A stretch of 64,000 nt of DNA, from assembly GCF_014652935.1 (NCBI RefSeq), contig NZ_BMZT01000004.1, positions 234,378 to 298,377 of the forward strand, read 5' to 3'. Each line of letters begins with the position of its first letter. Position 1 is the first letter of the stretch. The position numbers and the translations under genes are program-made. Positions 1-9,323 of the stretch are shown here, one piece after another. The notes beneath the pieces were generated by a model, which was not told where the DNA came from, searched no databases, and saw only the letters and a list, made by a program, of their open reading frames with translations. Source of the stretch: Luteimonas padinae (GTDB taxonomy: Bacteria > Pseudomonadota > Gammaproteobacteria > Xanthomonadales > Xanthomonadaceae).

Positions 1-846
1 CGCGATCTGGTGCGCGGCCGCCTCGACCTGGCCCAAGCGGCCGATCAGCAGCGTGGTGACGATGAACAGCCCGCCCTCCATGGCCACGGTCACGCCGATC
101 GGAAGGCCCGTGCGCAGCAGGTCGCGGATCGGCACCCGGCGCGGCGGCTCGAAGCGGGCGAACAGCCCCAGCGGCGCGAAGCGCTTCGAGCAGGCGAGAT
201 AGGTGGCGAAGGCCAGGGCCTGCGCCCACATCATCAGCGCCGAGGCCAGCCCCAGGCCGCCCGCGCCCATTTCCGGCAGTCCGAAGCGGCCGAAGGCGAA
301 GGCGTAGCCCAGCGGCACCAGCAGCAGCAGCCCGCCGAAGCCGAACAGCATCGTCGGCAGGGTCCAGTGCAGGCCGTCGCTGAGGTAGCGCATGGCGTAG
401 TAGAGCGTCAGCGCCGGCACGCCCCAGCGGATGCCGTGCAGGAAGGCGCGCGCGCCGGGCCGGATGTCCTCGGCGATGCCCATCGGCGCCAGCGCGGCGG
501 TCGCCACGCTCAGCAGTGCGAACAGCAGCAGGCCCAGGCCCAGCGCCAGCCACAGCGACTGCCGGAACAGCGGCGCGATCCCGTCGCGGCGGCCGGAGCC
601 GTCGAGCTGCGACACCGAGGGCGGCAGCGCCATCAGCGTGCCCATCGGAATCATCATCGGCAGCCAGAACATCGCCGTGCCGACCGACACCGCGGCCAGG
701 GTCGCGGTGCCGTGGCGGCCGGCGATGACGCTGTCGACGAAGCCGATCAGGCCGGTGGCGACGTGTCCGGCAACCAGCGGCGCGGCCAGGATCGCGGTGG
801 CGCGCACTTCGCCGGTGAGGCGTGCGGGCTGGTGGGATGGTGACAT
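1..846 (-). CDS. MATE family multidrug efflux transporter (3' end cut by the window edge)
   Basis: The reading frame starts at an ATG at 846 and is open to the first base of the window, so about 282 residues of a protein of usually 440-460 residues are visible. It is an inner-membrane exporter that moves drugs or cationic compounds out using an H+ or Na+ gradient. The start MSPSHQPARLTGEVRATAIL leads into a run of hydrophobic helices, with GFVDSVIAGRHGTATLAAVS in the first two helices as in NorM-type MATE proteins, and VAMEGGLFIVTTLLIGRLG late in the visible part. The upstream DUF3106 gene ends 14 bases before this start on the same strand, so the two are probably co-transcribed. The substrate cannot be told from sequence. 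Confidence 0.9.
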   Translation of the reverse strand, partial: MSPSHQPARLTGEVRATAILAAPLVAGHVATGLIGFVDSVIAGRHGTATLAAVSVGTAMFWLPMMIPMGTLMALPPSVSQLDGSGRRDGIAPLFRQSLWLALGLGLLLFALLSVATAALAPMGIAEDIRPGARAFLHGIRWGVPALTLYYAMRYLSDGLHWTLPTMLFGFGGLLLLVPLGYAFAFGRFGLPEMGAGGLGLASALMMWAQALAFATYLACSKRFAPLGLFARFEPPRRVPIRDLLRTGLPIGVTVAMEGGLFIVTTLLIGRLGQVEAAAHQIA

Positions 847-860
847 GCGGGTGGCTGCCG

Positions 861-2348
861 TCAGGGTCCGCTGGCGCCGGTCGGCGGGGCGACCCGACGC
901 CGCAGCCAGCGGGCGCGCTGCGGGGCGGGGGTGGCCAGCAACTCCACGCGCAGGCCGGCGCGCGACTGCGGCGGGGTGCGTGCCGCCAGCACCGCGAGGT
1001 CGTCGCGGGCCTGGGAATCGAGCCCGCGCAGGGCGTCGAGCACGGTCGCGCGCGCGTCCTCCGGCACCTGCGCGATCAGCGGGTGCAGGCGCGGGTAGTC
1101 GGCGCCCAGGTCGGGCCCGAGCAGCCAGCCGTGGCGGACGCTGGCGTCCAGGGCGTCGAAGCGTGCCCGCAGTGCGGCCTGTTCGTCCGCGGGCAGGCCC
1201 GCGAAGCGCGCCGCGGCGCCGCGCAGCGCCGCGCGTTCGGGCGCGGCGAGGTCGCGCCAGGCCAGCCAGCGCTCGCGGCGCTCGCCGCGCTCGGCCCAGG
1301 GCAGCGCGTCCCAGCGGTCGCGCTGCACGGCGAGGTCGCGGCGCGCCGCCGCACCGAGGCCGGCCAGGCGCTTGTCGGCCGGGCGCGCGGCGGCGGCATC
1401 CGCCTGCCTGGCGGCCGCCGGCGCTGGCGGCAGCGGCACCGGCGCGGCGCCGGCGGGCGCCTCGTCCGTGTCTTCGGCCAGGCCCTCGGCCAGCAGCCAG
1501 GCGTGGAAGGCGGGATCAGCGGCCGCGGCGTCCGCATCGGCGGCGTCCAGCAGCAGCGCCAGGTCGGGATGCAGGGCCAGGGCATCGTCGTCGCCATAGC
1601 GGCCGGCCGGCGCTTCGGCCTCGGGCAGCGGCTCGGCCAGGATGTGGCCGGGCGCCTCGTCCAGCCCTGCGGGCAGGCGGTCGAGCGGCAGGAAGGTCAG
1701 GCCCAGCGCCAGCACGGTGAGCAGGGCCACCAGCCCCAGCGCCGCGCGCACGCCGCGGCTCGCGGGGCGCCGCGCCCCGGCCGTCGAAGGCCCCGCCTCG
1801 TCTCCGTCCGGGCACTCGGGGTCGGACCCGGCGGCCGGCGCTTCGGGCGGCAGGTCGCGGACCAGTTCCTGCGCGGCGCGGCCGAGCGCTTCCCAGGCCT
1901 CGACGTCGGCGCTGCCGTCGGCGCGATGCGGCAGTGCGCGCTGCAGGCCCAGGCGATAGGTCGGCCGCGCGATCCCGAGCACGGTGGCGGCGTCCGATTC
2001 GGCGAGTCCCGCCACCAGCCGCAGCAGCAAGGCCGCCCGTGGGCCATGGCCGATGCCCGCCAGCCACTCGAAGCCCGGCGCCCAGCGCGGGTCGGCCGGA
2101 GGCCGCCGCAGCGCCGGCGCGGCCAGCAGCAGCGCCCAGAAATGTCGCGGCCAGTCACCGAAGCCGACCCGGCCGGCCTCGCGCCGGAACCGCTCCAGCG
2201 CCCATTCAAGCGCCGCCGCACCCGTGCCGCGGGAGCCCGAAAGCAGCCAGGCGAAGACCAGCCCGCGACGCTCCACGCCGCGGAGGAAGGCGCCAAGCGC
2301 GGTGGACACCGGGGCGTCGGAAGGATCGGCGGGGCGTCGGGACGTCAT
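861..2348 (-). CDS. DUF3106 membrane protein with sigma-70-like N-terminal region
   Basis: This 495-residue protein has three parts. Residues about 15-140 look like a degenerate ECF sigma factor: a helical region-2-like stretch, then residues 97-140 (ALLLRLVAGLAESDAATVLG followed by IARPTYRLGLQRAL) that read like the region-4 helix-turn-helix. One transmembrane helix follows at about 202-222 (ALGLVALLTVLALGLTFLPL). After an Ala/Pro-rich linker, residues about 335-405 match the DUF3106 pattern of repeated Trp/Arg/Leu-rich helices (RWDALPWAERGERRERWLAW). The topology suggests a cytoplasmic DNA-binding-like head and a periplasmic DUF3106 tail. The function is not known; a membrane-tethered regulator or an assembly factor are both guesses. 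It lies directly upstream of the MATE gene on the same strand. Confidence 0.8.
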   Translation of the reverse strand: MTSRRPADPSDAPVSTALGAFLRGVERRGLVFAWLLSGSRGTGAAALEWALERFRREAGRVGFGDWPRHFWALLLAAPALRRPPADPRWAPGFEWLAGIGHGPRAALLLRLVAGLAESDAATVLGIARPTYRLGLQRALPHRADGSADVEAWEALGRAAQELVRDLPPEAPAAGSDPECPDGDEAGPSTAGARRPASRGVRAALGLVALLTVLALGLTFLPLDRLPAGLDEAPGHILAEPLPEAEAPAGRYGDDDALALHPDLALLLDAADADAAAADPAFHAWLLAEGLAEDTDEAPAGAAPVPLPPAPAAARQADAAAARPADKRLAGLGAAARRDLAVQRDRWDALPWAERGERRERWLAWRDLAAPERAALRGAAARFAGLPADEQAALRARFDALDASVRHGWLLGPDLGADYPRLHPLIAQVPEDARATVLDALRGLDSQARDDLAVLAARTPPQSRAGLRVELLATPAPQRARWLRRRVAPPTGASGP

Positions 2349-2594
2349 GGAAGGGCGGGCGCAGGCACGGCGCCATCATAGCGGTCGCGGACACACGCAC
2401 CGGGCTTGACGGAACGCACAGTTCGCGTTCCATGGCCTTCCCGCGCCCATCCGCGGCCGGCGAAGGTTGTTCACAGCGGTCATGCGGATGTCATGGATCC
2501 ACGGTTCACGCTGGCGTGGAGCAATGCTTCACTCATGTTTCACGAGCAAGTCCTTGAAAACACTGGAAATACGGTGTTTGGTCATTTTTTAGCC

Positions 2595-2616
2595 AAAGCG
2601 GCGGAAGGGCCGCTTT
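2595..2616. other. Perfect 8-bp hairpin in the priA upstream region
   Basis: AAAGCGGC and GCCGCTTT face each other across a 6-base loop. A run of six T lies just to its left, on the wrong side for a plus-strand terminator, and neither strand has a clean T tract after the stem. It may be a weak terminator or an operator. The rest of 2349-2657 is unusually AT-rich for this genome (for example 2545-2590) but shows no gene that I can support. Confidence 0.35.
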
Positions 2617-2657
2617 CACGGGCCTTGCGGCATGTCCCGGCGTGGCCATGCACAGAC

Positions 2658-2680
2658 TTATCCACAGATCATGTGGATAA
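2658..2680. promoter_or_regulatory. Two facing consensus DnaA boxes upstream of priA
   Basis: TTATCCACA at 2658-2666 and its exact reverse complement TGTGGATAA at 2672-2680 are separated by five bases (GATCA). Both match the canonical 9-bp DnaA box. They sit 110 bases before the priA start codon and within the promoter-sized gap between the divergent DUF3106 and priA genes. A role in coupling priA transcription to DnaA is inference. An origin is unlikely because only two boxes are present and dnaA/dnaN/gyrB are not nearby. Confidence 0.7.
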
Positions 2681-2789
2681 GCTGAATATCCTTTCAGGTC
2701 CGTGACTTGCAGACGAATCGTAGTTTGCAAGGCAGCTTTGGGCTGCAACCGACGCAAGTGGGTCCACGGCGACTCGCTAGACTCTCCCG

Positions 2790-5018
2790 ATGCCCGTTCC
2801 CGTCCTGAAGATCGCCCTGCCGCTGCCCCTGCCGCGGCTGTTCGACTACCGCGCGCCCGCGGGCGTCGGGGCGGTGCCCGGGGACGTGGGCCGACGCGTG
2901 CGGGTGCCGTTCGGGCCACGGGAACTGGTCGGCGTGGTGGCCGCCACCGGCCCGGCCGACGGCGAGGCGCCCGCCCTGCGCGAGGCGCTGGCCTGGCTTG
3001 ACCCGGAGCCCCTGCTCCACGGCGAGCTCCTGGCCAGCGCGCAGTGGCTTGCCCGCTACCTGCACGCACCGCTGGGCGAAGTGCTGTCCACCGCCCTGCC
3101 CGCGGCGCTGCGCCGCGGCGAGCCGGTGCCGGAGACGGCCGTCCATGCCTGGGTGCTGACTGCTGCCGGCCAGGGCGCGGTCGGCGGCCTGCGCCAGGGA
3201 GGCCGCCCCCGCCGCCTGGCCGAGTCGATCCGCGGTGCCGCCGTCTCCGAGGACCTGCTGGATGACCTGGTCGAGGGCTGGCGGCCGGCGGCGCGCAGCC
3301 TGGAGGCCCGCGGCCTTGCGCAGCGCGTCGTGCTCGACGGCCCCGCGCAGGCCGGCGGGGCACCGGCGTTGATGGGCCATGCGCCCAACGCCGAGCAGGC
3401 CGCGGCACTCGAGGCGCTGCGCACCGCCGAGGGCTTCGCCCCGGTACTGCTCGAGGGCGTCACCGGCAGCGGCAAGACCGAGGTCTACCTGCAGGCGATC
3501 GCCGAGCGCTGCCTGGCGCAGGGCCTCCAGGCCCTGGTGCTGGTGCCGGAGATCGGCCTCACGCCGCAGATGCTGGCGCGCTTCCGCGCGCGCCTGGGCG
3601 TGCCGGTGCACGCGCTGCATTCGGGCCTGTCCGACGGCGAGCGCGCGCGCAGCTGGGCCGCGGCCTGGCGCGGCGAGGCGCAGGTGATCGTGGGCACGCG
3701 CTCGGCGGTGTTCGCGCCGCTGCCCCGGCCCGGCCTGATCGTGGTCGACGAGGAGCACGACGGCAGCTACAAGCAGCAGGACGGCATCCGCTACCACGCG
3801 CGCGACGTCGCCCTGGTGCGGGCCCGTGCGCTCGGCGTCCCGGTGGTCCTGGGCAGCGCGACGCCATCGCTGGAGACGCTGCACAACGCGCGCGCCGGCC
3901 GCTACGCCCACCTGCAGCTGCGCAGCCGTGCCGGCGACGCCAGGCCGCCGCGCGTGCGCGTGCACGACGTGCGCAAGCGGCCGCTGCACGCGGGGCTGTC
4001 GGAAGAACTGCTCGTGGCCGTGCGCACCGCGCTGGACGGCGGCGGCCAGGTGCTGGTGTTCAAGAACCGCCGCGGCTATGCGCCGGTGCTGCTGTGCCAT
4101 GACTGCGGCTGGAGCGCGGCCTGCCCGCGCTGCAGCACCGCCGAGCATCCCGTGCCGATGACCGTGCACGCCGGCGGCCGCCGCCTGCAGTGCCACCACT
4201 GCGGCTCGCGGCGGCCGGTGCCGATGGCCTGCCCCGACTGCGCCAGCCTCGCCCTGCAGCCGCAGGGCGTGGGCACCGAGCGCATCGAGGAGCTGCTGGC
4301 CGCGCGCTTCGGCGACGTGCCGGTGCTGCGCATCGACAGCGCCAGCACGCGCCGCCGCGACGGCCTCGCGCGCGAACTGGCGAAGCTCGGCGACGGCCCG
4401 GGCATCCTCGTCGGCACGCAGATGCTGGCCAAGGGCCACGACCTGCCCAAGCTGGTGCTGGTGTGCGTGGTCGGCATCGACGAGGGCCTGTTCTCGGCCG
4501 ACTTCCGCGCTAGCGAGAAGCTGGCCCAGCTGCTGATCCAGGTGTCCGGCCGCGCCGGCCGCGCCGAGCGGCCGGGCGAGGTGCTGCTGCAGACCCACCA
4601 CCCGGAGCACCCGCTGCTGCAGGTGCTGGTCGGCGGCGGCTACCGCGCCTTCGCCGACGCCGAGCTCGGCCAGCGCGAGGCGGCCGGCTTTCCGCCGTTC
4701 GCGCACATGGCCATGCTGCGCGCGGAAGCGCAGCAGGCCGGCCAGCCCGACGCCTTCCTGCAGGCCGCGGCCGCGGCCTGCGTGGCCGCCCGCGAACGGC
4801 TGCCCGCGGCACAGGCGCGCGCGCTGATGGTGTCGGGACCGGTCCCCGCGCCGATGCCGCGCCGCGCCGGCATGCACCGCGCGCAGCTCGTGCTGTCATC
4901 GCCCGGCCGGCCGGCCCTGCATGCGGTGCTTGGCGCCGTCATCGCCGGCCTGCACGCGCTGCCCGAAGCCAGGCGCGTGCGCTGGTCGCTGGACGTGGAT
5001 CCGGTGGACCTCTACTGA
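2790..5018 (+). CDS. priA: Primosomal protein N' (replication restart helicase PriA)
   Basis: PriA recognises stalled forks and D-loops and reloads the replisome via PriB/DnaT/DnaC. The 742-residue length is normal. Residues 1-105 form the 3'-DNA-end binding domain (LPRLFDYRAP). The helicase core has Walker A GVTGSGKTEVYL near residue 225 and a DEEH box (VVDEEHDGSYKQQDGIRYHA). Paired cysteines (LLCHDCGWSAACPRCS, LQCHHCGS, MACPDCAS) bind the two zinc ions that the family needs. The VGTQMLAKGHD and ISGRAGRAERPG-type helicase motifs (here VSGRAGRAERPG) follow. It stands alone, and its end faces the NYN gene with only five bases between the stop codons. The pair of DnaA boxes lies upstream. Confidence 0.97.
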   Translation: MPVPVLKIALPLPLPRLFDYRAPAGVGAVPGDVGRRVRVPFGPRELVGVVAATGPADGEAPALREALAWLDPEPLLHGELLASAQWLARYLHAPLGEVLSTALPAALRRGEPVPETAVHAWVLTAAGQGAVGGLRQGGRPRRLAESIRGAAVSEDLLDDLVEGWRPAARSLEARGLAQRVVLDGPAQAGGAPALMGHAPNAEQAAALEALRTAEGFAPVLLEGVTGSGKTEVYLQAIAERCLAQGLQALVLVPEIGLTPQMLARFRARLGVPVHALHSGLSDGERARSWAAAWRGEAQVIVGTRSAVFAPLPRPGLIVVDEEHDGSYKQQDGIRYHARDVALVRARALGVPVVLGSATPSLETLHNARAGRYAHLQLRSRAGDARPPRVRVHDVRKRPLHAGLSEELLVAVRTALDGGGQVLVFKNRRGYAPVLLCHDCGWSAACPRCSTAEHPVPMTVHAGGRRLQCHHCGSRRPVPMACPDCASLALQPQGVGTERIEELLAARFGDVPVLRIDSASTRRRDGLARELAKLGDGPGILVGTQMLAKGHDLPKLVLVCVVGIDEGLFSADFRASEKLAQLLIQVSGRAGRAERPGEVLLQTHHPEHPLLQVLVGGGYRAFADAELGQREAAGFPPFAHMAMLRAEAQQAGQPDAFLQAAAAACVAARERLPAAQARALMVSGPVPAPMPRRAGMHRAQLVLSSPGRPALHAVLGAVIAGLHALPEARRVRWSLDVDPVDLY

Positions 5019-5023
5019 CTCAC

Positions 5024-5890
5024 TCAGTCGCCGGCCACCGGCTTCGACCTGGACGGCCGGGACGTGGACGCGCGCCTGGCAGGTTTCGCCGTCTTCGCCA
5101 CCTTGCCGCCGTCAGTCGCCGGGCTGGCGGCCTCGGGCTTCGACTTCGCGTCCGGCGACTGCCGGCGACCGCGGCCGCGCCGGCTGCGCACCTCGATCAC
5201 CTGCCCCTGCCGGCGCACTTCGAACAGGCCGATGGCCTCGATCAGGTCGCTGAGCTTGCGGTAGCCATGGTTGCGCGAGTCGAACGAGCCCTGGTTGCCG
5301 ATGTGGCTGCCGACCGCGCCCAGCTTCGACCAGCCGTCCTCGCCCTGGGTGGCGTCGATCGCGCCGCGCAGCAGGCGCACGAGGTCGGCGTCGTGCTGCA
5401 GCTGCGCCGGCGACGGCGCATCGGCCGGCGCGCTGTCGTCGTCGCCGTCCGGTTCGCCCAGCTTCTCGAGGTACAGGAAGGTCGAGCACGCGCGCACGAA
5501 GGGCTGCGGCGTCTTCTCCTGGCCGAAGCCGTAGACCGCCACGCCGTCGTTGCGCAGGCGCATCACCAGCGGGGTGAAGTCGGCGTCGGACGAGACGATG
5601 GCGAAGCCGTCGAGGTTGCCCGCGTACAGCAGGTCCATGGCGTCGATCACCATCGCCATGTCGGACGCGTTCTTGCCGCTGGTGTAGGCGAACTGCTGGA
5701 TCGGCCGGATCGCCCAGGTGTGCAGGCATTTTTCCCAGCCCACCAGGTGTTGGCTTTTCCAGTTGCCATAGGCGCGGCGCACGTTGGCGACGCCGTGCCG
5801 CGCGATTTCGGCGAGGATCACCTCGATCTTCGACGCCGGGGCGTTGTCGGCGTCGATCAGCAGGGCGATGCGCTTCTCGGTGTCGGCCAT
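5024..5890 (-). CDS. NYN domain RNase-like protein with OST-HTH/LOTUS domain
   Basis: The start is taken at the ATG at 5890, giving 288 residues beginning MADTEKRIALLIDADNAPAS; a longer frame upstream lacks family similarity. Residues 8-150 are a NYN (PIN-like) nuclease domain with its acidic residues in LIDADNAPASK, MAMVIDAMDLLYAGNLD and IVSSDADFTPLVMRLR. Residues about 172-235 form an OST-HTH domain (LVRLLRGAIDATQGEDGWSK). The last 45 residues are Lys/Arg/Ser-rich and probably disordered. This LabA/DUF88-type architecture is expected to bind and possibly cut RNA. No target can be inferred from the neighbours priA (convergent) and zupT (divergent). Confidence 0.88.
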   Translation of the reverse strand: MADTEKRIALLIDADNAPASKIEVILAEIARHGVANVRRAYGNWKSQHLVGWEKCLHTWAIRPIQQFAYTSGKNASDMAMVIDAMDLLYAGNLDGFAIVSSDADFTPLVMRLRNDGVAVYGFGQEKTPQPFVRACSTFLYLEKLGEPDGDDDSAPADAPSPAQLQHDADLVRLLRGAIDATQGEDGWSKLGAVGSHIGNQGSFDSRNHGYRKLSDLIEAIGLFEVRRQGQVIEVRSRRGRGRRQSPDAKSKPEAASPATDGGKVAKTAKPARRASTSRPSRSKPVAGD

Positions 5891-6035
5891 GCGGCTGGAT
5901 CCTTCCGGGCGCCGCGTCGGCGCGATGCGCGCACAATAGCGCAGCGTTCGGATACCTTGTGCACGGCAGGCCGGCCACCGCGGCACGCGCCCAGGCCAGC
6001 ACTTCCGCATTCCCATATCCGGCAGCCCGCAACGC

Positions 6036-6845
6036 ATGATCGAGATCGCCAGCACCAACGTCCTCGTCGCGCTGCTGGTCACCACGGCGGCCGGCCTGGC
6101 CACCGGCGTCGGCGGCCTGCTGGTGTTCACCCAGAAGCAGCCCAATGCGCGCCTGCTCGCCTTCGGCCTCGCCTTCGCCGGCGGCGCGATGGTCTACGTC
6201 TCGCTGTCGGAGATCCTCAACAAGTCGATCGCTTCCTTCAGCCAGGGCTATGGCGACCGCATGGGCTTCAGCCTCGGCACGTTTGCCTTCCTGTGCGGCG
6301 TCGGCCTGATCATGCTGGTCGACCGCCTGGTGCCCAACCCGCATGAGCGGCTGGAGGTCGACGACCCCTTCTTCCGCGAGCACAACGCCGCCTACATCAA
6401 GCGCGTCGGCCTGCTGACCGCGCTGGCGATCACCGTGCACAACTTCCCCGAGGGCCTGGCCACCTTCTTCGCCACGCTCGAGAACCCGGGCGTCGGCATG
6501 CCGTTGGCCTTCGCCATCGCCATCCACAACGTGCCCGAAGGCATCGCGATCGCGGTGCCGGTGTACTTCGCCACCCACAACAGGGCCTATGCCTTCGGCG
6601 CCTGCCTGCTGTCGGGCCTGGCCGAACCGCTCGGCGCGATCATCGGCTATGCGCTGCTGCGGCCGTGGATGTCGGACGCGGTGTTCGGCAGCGTCTTCGG
6701 CATCATCGCGGGGGTGATGGTGTTCCTGGCCCTGGACGAACTGCTGCCGGCGGCCAAGCGCTACGCGCGCGGGCACGAGACCGTCTACGGGCTGGTCAGC
6801 GGCATGGGCGTGCTCGCCGTCAGCCTGGTGCTGTTCAAGTGGTGA
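6036..6845 (+). CDS. zupT: Zinc transporter ZupT (ZIP family)
   Basis: This 269-residue inner-membrane protein has eight predicted helices and imports Zn(II) and other divalent cations. The two metal-binding helix motifs of ZIP carriers are present as HNFPEGLATFFATLENP and HNVPEGIAIAVPVYFAT. The N-terminus VTTAAGLATGVGGLLVF and the C-terminal VFLALDELLPAAKRYARGH agree with E. coli ZupT, as does the length. The gene is divergent from the NYN gene across 145 bases and convergent with rpoH. No Zur box could be recognised by eye. Confidence 0.95.
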   Translation: MIEIASTNVLVALLVTTAAGLATGVGGLLVFTQKQPNARLLAFGLAFAGGAMVYVSLSEILNKSIASFSQGYGDRMGFSLGTFAFLCGVGLIMLVDRLVPNPHERLEVDDPFFREHNAAYIKRVGLLTALAITVHNFPEGLATFFATLENPGVGMPLAFAIAIHNVPEGIAIAVPVYFATHNRAYAFGACLLSGLAEPLGAIIGYALLRPWMSDAVFGSVFGIIAGVMVFLALDELLPAAKRYARGHETVYGLVSGMGVLAVSLVLFKW

Positions 6846-6881
6846 ACAGCGCTGACGCCCGCGCGCGGCCGCTCCCGGAAT

Positions 6882-6911
6882 AAAGAAGAACGGCCCGGTC
6901 TCCCGGGCCGT
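6882..6911 (-). terminator. Rho-independent terminator of rpoH
   Basis: Read on the minus strand, a 9-bp perfect stem ACGGCCCGG/CCGGGCCGT with a 4-base loop is followed by TTCTTCTTT. It lies 24 bases after the rpoH stop codon. The plus strand has no T tract, so it probably does not serve zupT well. Confidence 0.8.
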
Positions 6912-6934
6912 CCGCCGTCGCGCGCAGCGCGCGA

Positions 6935-7813
<879 letters not shown>

Positions 7814-7838
7814 GTCGATGATTCTAGCAGTGGCTCCG

Positions 7839-7866
7839 TGAGACCGAGGGCAGGCCGGGAAGTTCC
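7839..7866 (-). promoter_or_regulatory. Probable sigma-E (RpoE) promoter of rpoH
   Basis: On the minus strand GGAACTT (7866-7860) is followed after exactly 16 bases by TCTCA (7843-7839). The sigma-E consensus is GGAACTT-N16-TCTGA/TCAAA, and the E. coli rpoH P3 promoter has the same layout. Transcription would start about 20 bases before the rpoH ATG. The hexamers are seen directly; the regulation is inference from the family. Confidence 0.6.
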
Positions 7867-7914
7867 GTAATGTTCCATTAATGAAACAAGCAAGGACAAC
7901 CAGCCGCCAGAATT

Positions 7915-8613
7915 CTACAGAAGACCAACCCCACGACGTCCTCGCCGCTCGAGCGCCCAGCGATACAGAGCAAGGTCGCCGACATGGTGGCGTTCGATCC
8001 GGGCCCGCAGTCCCGGATCGACCGGATAGGCCTCGCCTCCGCGCTCCGCGTTCACCAGCGCGGTCGACGCGACCGCCTCGCCGCCGATGCGCGGAGCCAG
8101 CCAGCCCAGGTCCTCGTCGTAGTGCTCGGTGATGCCGATGAAGTCGAAGCGCTCCGGATCCACCCCCCACAGGTACTGCCGGTAGACGTTGCGCATCTCG
8201 GGGCCCAGCGCGAAGCGCTCGAACGACCAGCGCTCGCGCAGCATCCGGTTGCGCAGCGGCTGGGCGGGATCGCGGCCGTCGTAGTCGCGCAGCCAGAACG
8301 CGTAGTGCGAGGCCAGGCGCTGCACCGGCTCGCGCATCCAGGTGATCCACAGCGCAGGGCGCGCGCCCAGCGCGAGCCGGTACTTCAACGCCAGGAAATG
8401 ACCGTGGATGCAGGTGGCCTCCGGCAGCCGCCCGCGCAAGGCCAGGCCCGCCCGCAGCGCGTGCCGGCGACGCGTCCAGGCACCGTGCTGCATCGGCAGG
8501 TCGGCGTAGTCGTCGCGGTAGCCGGCGCCATGGGCGGCGCGCAGCGTGTCGGAAAAGCTGGTCCCCGCGGTCTTCGGCAGGTGGAGCGATATAAGAAGCG
8601 GTGGCCGGCTCAC
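7915..8613 (-). CDS. Sulfotransferase family 2 protein
   Basis: The 232-residue protein transfers sulfate from PAPS, judging from the 5'-phosphosulfate loop [15 protein letters not shown] near the N-terminus and the 3'-phosphate motif [19 protein letters not shown] in the middle. The fold family (Sulfotransfer_2) covers carbohydrate sulfotransferases; the acceptor is unknown. The GTG start at 8613 overlaps the ung stop in a GTGA arrangement, so translation is probably coupled to ung. The N-terminal signal is absent, so it acts in the cytoplasm, perhaps on a surface-polymer precursor. Confidence 0.8.
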   Translation of the reverse strand: MSRPPLLISLHLPKTAGTSFSDTLRAAHGAGYRDDYADLPMQHGAWTRRRHALRAGLALRGRLPEATCIHGHFLALKYRLALGARPALWITWMREPVQRLASHYAFWLRDYDGRDPAQPLRNRMLRERWSFERFALGPEMRNVYRQYLWGVDPERFDFIGITEHYDEDLGWLAPRIGGEAVASTALVNAERGGEAYPVDPGLRARIERHHVGDLALYRWALERRGRRGVGLL

Positions 8614-9323
8614 TGCGGCTCCAGCCCCGACAGCGGCGGCAGCGACCAGTCGACCGGGCCGCCTCCGCGGCGGGCCAGGTAATCGTTGGCGGCGGAGAAG
8701 TGCCCGCAGCCCAGGAAACCACGGTGCGCGGACAGCGGCGAGGGATGGGTGCTGCGCAGCACGCGATGGCGCTGCGGGTCGATCACCTTGCCCTTGGCCT
8801 GGGCATAGCTGCCCCAGAGCATGAAGACCAGGCCCTCGCGCTCGCGGTTGAGCACCTCGACGACGTGGTCGGTGAAGCCCTCCCAGCCCTTGCCCTGGTG
8901 CGAGCCGGCGCGGCCTTCCTCCACGGTCAGCACCGCGTTGAGCAACAGCACCCCGCGCCGCGCCCAGGGCAGCAGGCAGCCATGGTCGGGGCGGGCGATG
9001 CCGAGGTCGCGCTGGATCTCCTTGAAGATGTTGTCCAGCGAGGGCGGCACGCGCACGCCCGGGCGCACCGAGAAGCTCAGCCCGTGCGCCTGCCCCGCAC
9101 CGTGGTAGGGATCCTGGCCAAGGACCACGACGCGCACCTGCTCGAACGGCGTGGCATCGAAGGCGGCGAAGATGTCCGGGCCGGGCGGGAAGATCCGCGC
9201 GCCTGCGGCCTGGCGCGCGCGCAGGAAGGCCGACAGCGCCTGCATGTCCTCGCGCTCGAACCAGTCCCCGACCCTGGCCTTCCAGGACGCTTCCATGCGG
9301 ACCCGGTCGAGCGCACCGCTCAC
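8610..9323 (-). CDS. ung: Uracil-DNA glycosylase, family 1
   Basis: Ung removes uracil from DNA to begin base excision repair. The 237-residue sequence contains the water-activating loop [18 protein letters not shown], the minor-groove loop [20 protein letters not shown] and the catalytic [20 protein letters not shown] loop. The GTG start at 9323 overlaps the stop codon of the response regulator gene by four bases; the ATG at 9296 ([12 protein letters not shown]) is an alternative that also keeps the whole domain. The following gene starts by the same 4-base overlap. Confidence 0.95.
   Translation of the reverse strand: MSGALDRVRMEASWKARVGDWFEREDMQALSAFLRARQAAGARIFPPGPDIFAAFDATPFEQVRVVVLGQDPYHGAGQAHGLSFSVRPGVRVPPSLDNIFKEIQRDLGIARPDHGCLLPWARRGVLLLNAVLTVEEGRAGSHQGKGWEGFTDHVVEVLNREREGLVFMLWGSYAQAKGKVIDPQRHRVLRSTHPSPLSAHRGFLGCGHFSAANDYLARRGGGPVDWSLPPLSGLEPQ

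Noticed and set aside
10..843. Plus-strand open frame rich in Gln, His and Arg at the left edge
   Set aside because: It is the antisense of the MATE exporter, whose protein has the expected helices and family motifs.
2406..2705. 99-codon plus-strand frame before priA
   Set aside because: It runs through the AT-rich regulatory region, the hairpin and the DnaA boxes; no family pattern, no good ribosome binding site.
2349..2789. Chromosomal origin of replication
   Set aside because: Only two DnaA boxes and one AT-rich stretch; no dnaA, dnaN, gyrB, rpmH or parAB nearby. A regulatory site is more likely.
2694..4877. Long minus-strand frame opposite priA
   Set aside because: Composition (Ala, Gln, Arg, His runs) is that of an antisense frame; PriA on the plus strand is unambiguous.
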